A stretch of 10,132 nt of DNA, taken from contig DPRC01000009.1 of NCBI GenBank assembly GCA_003537695.1, positions 1,379-11,510 of the forward strand. The letters run 5' to 3'. Position 1 is the first letter of the stretch. Every line of letters starts with the position of its first letter. The stretch is from Polaribacter sp. GTDB taxonomy: Bacteria > Bacteroidota > Bacteroidia > Flavobacteriales > Flavobacteriaceae. Positions 1 through 4,997 of the stretch are shown here, in pieces. The translations under genes and the position numbers were made by a program. The notes below the pieces were generated by a model. It saw only the letters and a list, made by a program, of their open reading frames with translations, was not told the origin of the DNA and ran no database searches.

Positions 1-85
1 CTTGTTCACTGATAAACTCTTAAGAATGACGTTGTTTTATTTGTTTTGAATTTTCTGTATAAATATCAGAAATTTTCAACGAAAA

Positions 86-93
86 CAAAGATA
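86..93 (-). promoter_or_regulatory. Leftward -7 promoter element (TATCTTTG)
   Basis: Read on the minus strand this is TATCTTTG, a perfect match to the Bacteroidota -7 consensus TAnnTTTG. I see no clear TTG at the expected -33 distance. A transcript would start near position 80 and run left out of the window. Positions 1-85 contain no ATG on the minus strand, so any gene served would have a leader longer than 80 bases. Otherwise 1-154 holds no gene I can support. Confidence 0.4.
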
Positions 94-154
94 CAATTTT
101 ATAAGAATGTATTTATAATTATTACTATTTTTAGACTCTATAAATTTATTAAAA

Positions 155-796
155 TTGAAAGATACTTCAAAACACCAAGGACTTAGAAATCAACTTGCTA
201 CTATATTAATAGCAAAAGGAATTGTAGATGCGAATGTGCTCAACGCCATCCGGAAAATACCAAGGCATTTGTTTATTGATTCTAGTTTTGAAAATCATGC
301 ATATCAGGACAAGGCATTTCCCATCGCTGCAGAACAAACAATTTCCCAGCCGTATACGGTGGCTTTTCAGTCGCAAACTTTAGAAATAAAATCAGGCGAT
401 AAAGTGTTGGAAATTGGTACGGGATCAGGCTATCAAACAGCTGTTTTACTAGAGTTAAAAGCAGAAGTATATTCCATAGAAAGACAGCAAGAATTATTTA
501 AAAGAACTTCTTTGTTTTTACCTAAGATTGGCTATAAGCCAAAGAAATTTATTTTTGGAGATGGGTATATAGGCTTGAAAGAACAAGCTCCTTTCGATAA
601 AATTATTGTGACCGCAGGTGCTCCTTTTGTTCCGAATCCGTTGTTAGCACAATTAAAAATAGGAGGGAAGTTGTTAATTCCTGTTGGCGATAAAACACAA
701 ATAATGACGCTATTTATTCGGAAGTCTGCTAAAGAATTTGAAAAACACGAATTAGGAGATTTTGCTTTTGTGCCAATGCTGGAAGAGAAGAATTAG
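155..796 (+). CDS. pcm: Protein-L-isoaspartate O-methyltransferase
   Basis: This is a cytoplasmic S-adenosylmethionine-dependent methyltransferase. It methylates L-isoaspartyl residues formed by ageing of Asn and Asp, so that they can revert to normal peptide bonds. The 213 residues match the usual family length of about 210. Residues 62-67 (TISQPY) are the conserved substrate-side motif. Residues 84-96 (VLEIGTGSGYQTA) are SAM-binding motif I, DG at 136-137 lies in the next Rossmann strand region, and FDKIIVTAGA at 147-156 is the post-motif characteristic of Pcm. FVPML at 205-209 is the C-terminal family signature. The start is TTG: there is no in-frame ATG between the upstream stop at 116-118 and the conserved body, and the N-terminal KDTSKHQGLR segment belongs to the protein. 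The gene is monocistronic and converges on the DUF2147 gene. Identification is very secure; the exact start is slightly less so. Confidence 0.95.
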   Translation: MKDTSKHQGLRNQLATILIAKGIVDANVLNAIRKIPRHLFIDSSFENHAYQDKAFPIAAEQTISQPYTVAFQSQTLEIKSGDKVLEIGTGSGYQTAVLLELKAEVYSIERQQELFKRTSLFLPKIGYKPKKFIFGDGYIGLKEQAPFDKIIVTAGAPFVPNPLLAQLKIGGKLLIPVGDKTQIMTLFIRKSAKEFEKHELGDFAFVPMLEEKN

Positions 797-813
797 ACAT
801 GCAGTGTCTTTTT
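795..813 (+). terminator. Possible weak terminator of pcm
   Basis: AGACA (795-799) and TGTCT (805-809) form a 5-bp stem with a 5-base loop, followed by a short T run. The stem overlaps the TAG stop codon of pcm. It is short and AT-rich, so it may not be an efficient terminator. Confidence 0.3.
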
Positions 814-858
814 CTATTTACTGCTAAAATATATCCTTCAAAAAATAAAAAAGGCCAA

Positions 859-923
859 TGTCATACTGAACGTGTCGAAGTATATATTAAATATAAGTAG
901 TCTTCGACAGGCTTAGACTGACA
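859..923. repeat. Imperfect inverted repeat in convergent spacer
   Basis: The left arm (859-883) and the reverse complement of the right arm (899-923) match at 18 of 25 positions, with a 15-base AT-rich loop. The arms begin TGTCA and contain the shared core TGTCGAAG. The arms are more GC-rich than the surrounding spacer. From memory, similar TGTCA...TCGAAG palindromes occur in many flavobacterial intergenic regions, so this is probably a REP/MITE-like dispersed repeat. It sits between the 3' ends of two convergent genes, where it could also fold in the RNA and help stop transcription from either side. No transposase and no target-site duplication was recognised. Confidence 0.6.
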
Positions 924-1022
924 CGCGTTGGGTTAATTGAGTATGTTGTTAAATAGAATAATTGTGAAGATTAATTTTTATTTAAGCTTGTTGATTGTGT
1001 TTTAATTCTCTCTAACATCTAA

Positions 1023-1475
1023 TTATAACTGTACCCCAACTCTTTCTAAATAAACAGTTCTGCCTAATAAAGTAATACCTAAATATGCTCTTATTTTTAA
1101 TTTATGAGGGTTTATTAACTCAATATAACAGGTGTATATTTTACCATTTCTTGGGTCTAAAATAGTTCCTCCGGACCATTCGTTGCCATCTTTTTGTAAA
1201 TCCGCTAAGATATTTAAGCCTAATTTTTTCTTCCCTTTATTTTCACCTTCGCACAAATCGCAAACTTCATTTAGTCCTTTAGGATCTGTAACCCGCGACC
1301 CTCGGTACCACAATTCACTTATTTTTGCAAAGGCTTTTTCATTTTTTTCATAAACTTCAATAACAGAGTCAATTTTACCCATTTCATCTTTAGAATACCA
1401 TTTACCGAAAATAGTTTGCGCGTTTATTGCTATTGAGAATGCAATTAAGAAGAAAGTCAAAAGTCTCTTTTTCAT
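1023..1475 (-). CDS. Secreted DUF2147 domain protein
   Basis: This is a 150-residue exported protein of the DUF2147 family, whose biochemical function is unknown. Residues 1-19 form a typical signal peptide: MKKR, then a hydrophobic stretch, then INA followed by Q at the likely cleavage site. The mature part starts with FGKW (23-26), the usual beginning of the domain. Further family features are a CxxC pair (C72, C75), the segment SGGTILDP (101-108), GK-Y-C ending at C116, and LGRT (137-140). The two close cysteines plus C116 suggest a disulfide or metal site in the periplasm, but that is inference. The gene lies 63 bases downstream of the KdsC gene on the same strand. That gap may contain a separate promoter, although no convincing -7 box was found. 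Family assignment is good; function is unknown. Confidence 0.88.
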   Translation of the reverse strand: MKKRLLTFFLIAFSIAINAQTIFGKWYSKDEMGKIDSVIEVYEKNEKAFAKISELWYRGSRVTDPKGLNEVCDLCEGENKGKKKLGLNILADLQKDGNEWSGGTILDPRNGKIYTCYIELINPHKLKIRAYLGITLLGRTVYLERVGVQL

Positions 1476-1538
1476 AGAATGTTAATTAATTTTAAATTGC
1501 AATATATAAATCATGAAAGAAACTTTTTGTTAATAAAA

Positions 1539-2063
1539 TCATAATCTGGCATCAAAGTTTTCATCCCATTTTTGCTGTACTCTCATTACTTGTTCAATGA
1601 CATCTCTTACGCAGCCATCTCCTCCTTTTTTATTTGAAATATAAGTAGAAATGCTTTGAATTTCTTGCACTGCATCATTTGGGCAAGCTGCGATACCTAC
1701 GACCTTCATTACTGGGTAATCTGGAACATCATCACCCATATATAATACATTCTCTGGTTGTAAGTTGTATTTTTTTACCAATTCTTGGTATTGTTTTATT
1801 TTATCATGCGCACCTAAATAGATGTCTTCAATTCCTAAGGCTGCTAAACGTGTTCTAACACCTTCATTGGTTCCGCCAGATATGATGCAAACCCGGTAGC
1901 CTTTATTTAGGGCGTTTTTCATTGCGTACCCATCTTTTACATTCATATGTCTTACCAATTCACCATCGGGCATTATGGTTAATATTCCGTTTGTTAAAAC
2001 GCCATCAACATCAAAAATAAATGTATTAACTTTTGGTAATAACTGCTTGTAACTAATTTCCAT
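1539..2063 (-). CDS. kdsC: KdsC-type 3-deoxy-D-manno-octulosonate 8-phosphate phosphatase
   Basis: This is a HAD-superfamily (subclass IIIA-like, capless) phosphatase. It is expected to convert Kdo-8-phosphate to Kdo in the cytoplasm, a step in LPS inner-core synthesis. The 174 residues agree with KdsC length. HAD motif I is FDVDGVLT (17-24) with nucleophile D18 and acid/base D20. Motif II is ISGG (61-64), the motif III lysine is probably K88 in AHDK, and motif IV is GDDVPD (110-115). The C-terminal GGDGCVRD (147-154) corresponds to the KdsC tail that reaches a neighbouring active site in the tetramer. The start codon overlaps the end of the DUF2520 gene by 11 bases, which suggests one mRNA and translational coupling. 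A related sugar-phosphate phosphatase specificity cannot be excluded from sequence alone. Confidence 0.92.
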   Translation of the reverse strand: MEISYKQLLPKVNTFIFDVDGVLTNGILTIMPDGELVRHMNVKDGYAMKNALNKGYRVCIISGGTNEGVRTRLAALGIEDIYLGAHDKIKQYQELVKKYNLQPENVLYMGDDVPDYPVMKVVGIAACPNDAVQEIQSISTYISNKKGGDGCVRDVIEQVMRVQQKWDENFDARL

Positions 2064-2748
2064 TTTTAATCGCTTGAGTGATGAGTTTGTAAATTTTTCG
2101 TTGGTCTTTAGGTAGCCCTTTTAAATGATTTTTTATTGTTCTTTCGTCATTTCTAATGGCGGGACCTGTTTGCGCTTTTTTTGGAGACAGGATTTTAATT
2201 TTTTCTGATGTTTCCTGAATTAAAGGGTGTAAAATTTCAAAGGGAACCTGATTTTTTTCGCAAATATCATTTCCTATTGTATACAGGTGGTTTGTAAAGT
2301 TATTTACAAAAACAGCAGCAACATGCAAGGCTTTTCTTTGTTTAGAATTTACAGCGTATATCTTTACTCCAATTGTTCTCGCTACTCTTTCAAGCAATAG
2401 GTAATCCTCATCATTTTCAGCTTCTAGGCAAAAAGGGACTGCAGAAAAATCGATTTCTTTCTCTTTCGAAAAGGTTTGCAACATATAAAAAACACCCTTA
2501 TGAGTGCTGTTTTTTAAAGCTTCCATCGAAAAACTACCAGAAGTGTGCACTACTAAAGAATTTTTTATGTTTGAAGAAATGGTGGCAATAGCATCATCTG
2601 AAACGGCAAGAATGGTGACCATAGCATTTGGTATACTTTCTAATTTCCGAGAACTTATTTTTTTAACAGCAATGGTGTTAGCGCTTAAAAAAGCCTTTTC
2701 TAAATGTGTTGCTACATTTCCGTTCCCAATAATTAGTACTGATATCAT
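2053..2748 (-). CDS. DUF2520 / Rossmann-like domain protein
   Basis: This is a two-domain protein resembling NADP-binding dehydrogenases of the ProC/F420-oxidoreductase type. Its substrate is unknown. Counting from the ATG chosen here (231 residues), the N-terminal Rossmann fold opens with LIIGNGNVA (5-13), a GxGxxA-type nucleotide loop. VSDDAI (49-54) and VHTSGS (67-72) follow in positions typical of this fold. The DUF2520 C-terminal helical domain carries ALHVAAVFVNNF (140-151) and QTGPAIRND (193-201), both family hallmarks. A reading frame extension to a TTG at 2764-2766 exists, but I prefer the ATG at 2746-2748. The protein then starts directly at the first beta strand, and the TTG falls inside a likely -7 promoter box. 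The gene overlaps kdsC by 11 bases, so the two are probably co-translated. A shared pathway is an inference only. Confidence 0.88.
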   Translation of the reverse strand: MISVLIIGNGNVATHLEKAFLSANTIAVKKISSRKLESIPNAMVTILAVSDDAIATISSNIKNSLVVHTSGSFSMEALKNSTHKGVFYMLQTFSKEKEIDFSAVPFCLEAENDEDYLLLERVARTIGVKIYAVNSKQRKALHVAAVFVNNFTNHLYTIGNDICEKNQVPFEILHPLIQETSEKIKILSPKKAQTGPAIRNDERTIKNHLKGLPKDQRKIYKLITQAIKNGN

Positions 2749-2763
2749 TATAGCGAAGATATT

Positions 2764-2771
2764 CAAAATTT
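2764..2771 (-). promoter_or_regulatory. Possible -7 element for the DUF2520-kdsC transcript
   Basis: On the minus strand this reads AAATTTTG, 7 of 8 matches to TAnnTTTG. It lies 15 bases ahead of the chosen ATG of the DUF2520 gene. No good -33 TTG was seen. The element is weak in an AT-rich spacer. Confidence 0.28.
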
Positions 2772-2785
2772 ATAGAAATTTAGAA

Positions 2786-2817
2786 TTGCTTTTAGTAAAT
2801 TAGCTGTTATAAAATTG
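2786..2817 (+). promoter_or_regulatory. Possible promoter of the trans-sulfuration enzyme gene
   Basis: TTG (2786-2788) and TAAAATTG (2810-2817, 7 of 8 matches to TAnnTTTG) are separated by 21 bases, within the usual Bacteroidota range. The predicted start of transcription falls almost on the ATG, which would give a leaderless or near-leaderless mRNA. Chance matches are likely in DNA this AT-rich. Confidence 0.25.
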
Positions 2818-2822
2818 ATTTA

Positions 2823-3989
2823 ATGAAAGATTCTAAAAAGTTAGGAATAAACACCATTTGTGTGCACACAGGGGAAGTGAAAGATGAGCAGTTTAAGGGT
2901 GCAGTATCGCCAATGTTTATGTCTACTTCTTATGCTTTCGATGGGGTAGATATTAAACGATATCCAAGATATTTTAATACTCCAAATCAAGAAATGTTAT
3001 GTAAAAAAATAGCAGCATTAGAGCATACAGAAGATGGTTTAATTTTTGGTTCTGGGATGGCTGCAATTTCTTCTGCGATGTTTGCTTTCTTAAAGTCTGG
3101 AGATCACGTAATTATTCAACACGTAATTTATGGAGGTACTTTTAACTTAGTGGTTGCAGAATTTGAGAAGTACGGAATAGAATACTCCTTTACAGAATCT
3201 GACAAGGCTTCGGATTTTAAGACATTGCTTAAAGAAAACACAAAAATACTTTATATTGAAACCCCTTCAAATCCGTTGCTAGGAATCACGGACATTGCAG
3301 AAATTGCTGCTTTGGCAAAAGAAAGTGGGGTGATAACAATGATTGACAATACATTTGCATCTCCAATAAATCAAAATCCAGCTGATTTTGGTATTGATAT
3401 AATCGTGCATTCTGCTACAAAATATATGGGAGGGCATTCAGATATTTCTGCCGGAGCTATTGCTGCTTCAAAAGAGCACATTGCTCAAATTTGGAAGACA
3501 GCAATTAATTTTGGTGGAAACTTAAGTGATCAGAATGTTTGGTTGTTAGAAAGAAGTTTGAAAACATTAAACCTTCGTGTAAAAGAGCAAACGAAGAATG
3601 CGCAAAAAATGGCAGAATATTTAGAAAATAATAAAAATATAGACCGGGTGTATTATCCAGGTTTAAAAAGCCATCCACAGCACGAACTAGCAAAAAAGCA
3701 AATGAAAGGTTTTGGAGCGATGCTGTCTTTTGAGTTAATTGACGGAATTGATGCAATGGATTTTCAGAATGCATTAAAATTGATAAAGCCTTCTTTAAGT
3801 TTAGCGGGTTTAGAAAGTACAACAGTGAGCCCAGCCCAGACTACACATGCTTTATTAAGCGCAGAAGAACGTTTAGAAAGAGGGATAAAAGAGGGTTTAA
3901 TCCGTTTTTCGGTCGGTATTGAAGAATCGGAAGACTTAATTGAAGATATTGCGCAAGCTATAAAAAGTGTGCATAAAAGGAATGGGTAG
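2823..3989 (+). CDS. Cys/Met metabolism PLP-dependent trans-sulfuration enzyme
   Basis: This is a pyridoxal-phosphate enzyme of the cystathionine gamma-synthase / gamma-lyase family, of typical full length (388 residues), expected in the cytosol as a homotetramer. The PLP lysine is K200 in HSATKYMGGHSD. D175 in MIDNTF pairs with the PLP ring nitrogen, SGMA (77-80) is the phosphate-binding loop, and Y103 in IYGGT stacks on the cofactor. The C-terminal block SLAGLES, then PAQTTHA, then RFSVGIEESEDLIEDI is the family signature near the substrate carboxylate site. The N-terminal loop that completes the neighbouring active site reads RYPRYFNTPN (46-55), a variation on the more common Y-x-R-x-x-NPT pattern. 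Whether it makes cystathionine, cleaves it to cysteine, or degrades methionine cannot be told from sequence, so no symbol is given. bshB1 follows 79 bases downstream on the same strand, which fits a role in cysteine supply. Confidence 0.92.
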   Translation: MKDSKKLGINTICVHTGEVKDEQFKGAVSPMFMSTSYAFDGVDIKRYPRYFNTPNQEMLCKKIAALEHTEDGLIFGSGMAAISSAMFAFLKSGDHVIIQHVIYGGTFNLVVAEFEKYGIEYSFTESDKASDFKTLLKENTKILYIETPSNPLLGITDIAEIAALAKESGVITMIDNTFASPINQNPADFGIDIIVHSATKYMGGHSDISAGAIAASKEHIAQIWKTAINFGGNLSDQNVWLLERSLKTLNLRVKEQTKNAQKMAEYLENNKNIDRVYYPGLKSHPQHELAKKQMKGFGAMLSFELIDGIDAMDFQNALKLIKPSLSLAGLESTTVSPAQTTHALLSAEERLERGIKEGLIRFSVGIEESEDLIEDIAQAIKSVHKRNG

Positions 3990-4068
3990 GTCCTGGTGAA
4001 AAGCTTAAGATTAAATGCTGTAGAAGCGTTTTTTAATGGAGATAGATATAAATAAATAAAAGTAAAGC

Positions 4069-4785
4069 ATGAAGTTAGATATATTAGTTTTTGGAGCACA
4101 TCCAGATGATGCTGAATTAGGATGTGGTGGGACGATTGCGAAAGAGATTTCTTTGGGTAAAAAAGTAGGGATTATAGATTTAACATGTGGTGAGTTAGGA
4201 ACCCGGGGTTCTGGAGAACTCCGAATAATAGAAGCGCGGAACGCTGCAGAAATTTTAGGAGTTGCTATCCGCGAAAATCTAGGTTTTTCAGATGGTTTTT
4301 TTACAAACGATAAAAAGCATCAATTAGAGGTGGTGAAAATGATTCGAAAATACCAACCAGACATTGTTTTGTGCAATGCCGTTGATGATCGTCATATAGA
4401 CCATGGTAAAGGAAGTCAATTAGTTTCTGATGCCTGTTTTTTAAGTGGTTTAGTGAAGGTTGTGACCACACTAGAAGACGAAAAACAAGAAAAATGGCGT
4501 CCAAAGCAGGTATACCATTACGTGCAGTGGAAAAATAGTACGCCCCACTTTGTGGTTGATGTAACAGGTTTTATTCCTGCAAAAACAGCTGCAGTATTGG
4601 CCTATTCCTCTCAGTTTTACGATCCTAAGAGCACTGAGCCGGAAACACCCATTACCAGTAAAAACTTTATCGACAGTATAAATTATAGAGCAAAGGATTT
4701 GGGAAGATTGATTGGCGTTGAACATGCAGAAGGTTTTACTTCAGAGCGTTACGTAGCTGTAGAAAATTTAAGCAAATTAATTTAA
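4069..4785 (+). CDS. bshB1: Bacillithiol biosynthesis deacetylase BshB1
   Basis: This is a zinc-dependent LmbE/PIG-L family deacetylase. It removes the acetyl group from GlcNAc-malate to give GlcN-malate, which BshC then joins to cysteine to form bacillithiol. The 238 residues are the expected length. AHPDDAE (10-16) supplies zinc ligands H11 and D14 plus the catalytic aspartate D13. DDRHIDHG (106-113) supplies the third ligand H112. GELGTRGSGE (41-50) and FYDP in the C-terminal half are typical of the BshB1 branch rather than of general LmbE proteins. The ATG is preceded by an AT-rich sequence without Shine-Dalgarno, normal for this phylum. It lies downstream of the trans-sulfuration enzyme and may share its transcript, linking cysteine formation to the low-molecular-weight thiol. 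No bshA or bshC gene is in the window. Confidence 0.94.
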   Translation: MKLDILVFGAHPDDAELGCGGTIAKEISLGKKVGIIDLTCGELGTRGSGELRIIEARNAAEILGVAIRENLGFSDGFFTNDKKHQLEVVKMIRKYQPDIVLCNAVDDRHIDHGKGSQLVSDACFLSGLVKVVTTLEDEKQEKWRPKQVYHYVQWKNSTPHFVVDVTGFIPAKTAAVLAYSSQFYDPKSTEPETPITSKNFIDSINYRAKDLGRLIGVEHAEGFTSERYVAVENLSKLI

Positions 4786-4816
4786 TTTTTTATCTTCTTA
4801 GAATAGAAAAAATAAT

Positions 4817-4824
4817 TATATTTG
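4817..4824 (+). promoter_or_regulatory. -7 promoter element of tRNA-His
   Basis: TATATTTG is a perfect match to TAnnTTTG. It lies 16 bases before the tRNA 5' end and is followed by a short leader with GCACCCGC. Transcription would begin near 4829, leaving a leader of about 10 bases for RNase P to remove. The -33 TTG is not conserved in the expected place. Confidence 0.65.
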
Positions 4825-4840
4825 CACCCGCAATTATATG

Positions 4841-4914
4841 GTGGTTGTAGCTCAGTTGGTTAGAGTATCGGTTTGTGGTACCGAGTGTCGCGGGTTCGAG
4901 TCCCGTCTTCCACC
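4841..4914 (+). tRNA. tRNA-His (anticodon GTG)
   Basis: The cloverleaf is complete. The D stem is GCTC/GAGT, the anticodon stem TCGGT/ACCGA has loop TTGTGGT with anticodon GTG at 4875-4877, and the T stem GCGGG/CCCGT carries loop TTCGAGT. The G at 4840 is the template for the extra G-1, which faces discriminator C73 (4914), the identity elements of histidine tRNA. CCA is not encoded. The acceptor stem is unusual: GTGGTTG (4841-4847) faces CTTCCAC (4907-4913). Pairs 1-4 and 7 are good, but positions 5:68 and 6:67 are U-U mismatches. The gene stands alone between bshB1 and uvrA with its own promoter and terminator. Confidence 0.96.
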
Positions 4915-4921
4915 CAGAAAT

Positions 4922-4951
4922 AAAGCTTCTTAGAAATAAGAGGCTTTTTTT
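4922..4951 (+). terminator. Rho-independent terminator after tRNA-His
   Basis: An 11-bp stem (4922-4932 with 4937-4947, one G-U pair) is closed by the tetraloop GAAA and followed by a T run through 4951. It ends the tRNA-His transcript. Read from the other strand the stem is followed by a poorer T-rich stretch, so it may also help terminate uvrA. Confidence 0.82.
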
Positions 4952-4997
4952 GTGCTCCTATTTTTTAACCTTGAAAGAGCACTCCTTGCCCACATGA

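Noticed and set aside
799..900. 33-codon plus-strand reading frame (ATG at 799) in the pcm spacer
   Set aside because: It runs through the inverted repeat and has low-complexity, lysine-rich content; no sign of coding.
1132..1353. 73-codon reading frame antisense to the DUF2147 gene
   Set aside because: Shadow of a real gene with a signal peptide and family motifs on the other strand.
2749..2766. Extension of the DUF2520 gene to a TTG start at 2764-2766
   Set aside because: It adds six residues before the first beta strand, the codon is part of a probable -7 promoter box, and an ATG is well placed at 2746-2748.
3990..4055. In-frame continuation after the TAG of the trans-sulfuration enzyme (21 more codons, including a GTG at 3996)
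   Set aside because: Homologues end at about the annotated stop, and the short tail has no recognisable motif, so stop readthrough is not supported.
3505..4099. Two overlapping reading frames antisense to the end of the trans-sulfuration gene and the start of bshB1
   Set aside because: Both are shadows of well-supported genes and show no family motif.
4952..4982. GTGCTC / GAGCAC inverted repeat (4952-4957 and 4977-4982) between the tRNA terminator and uvrA
   Set aside because: Only 6 bp with a 19-base loop and no T run on either strand, so it is not a convincing terminator.
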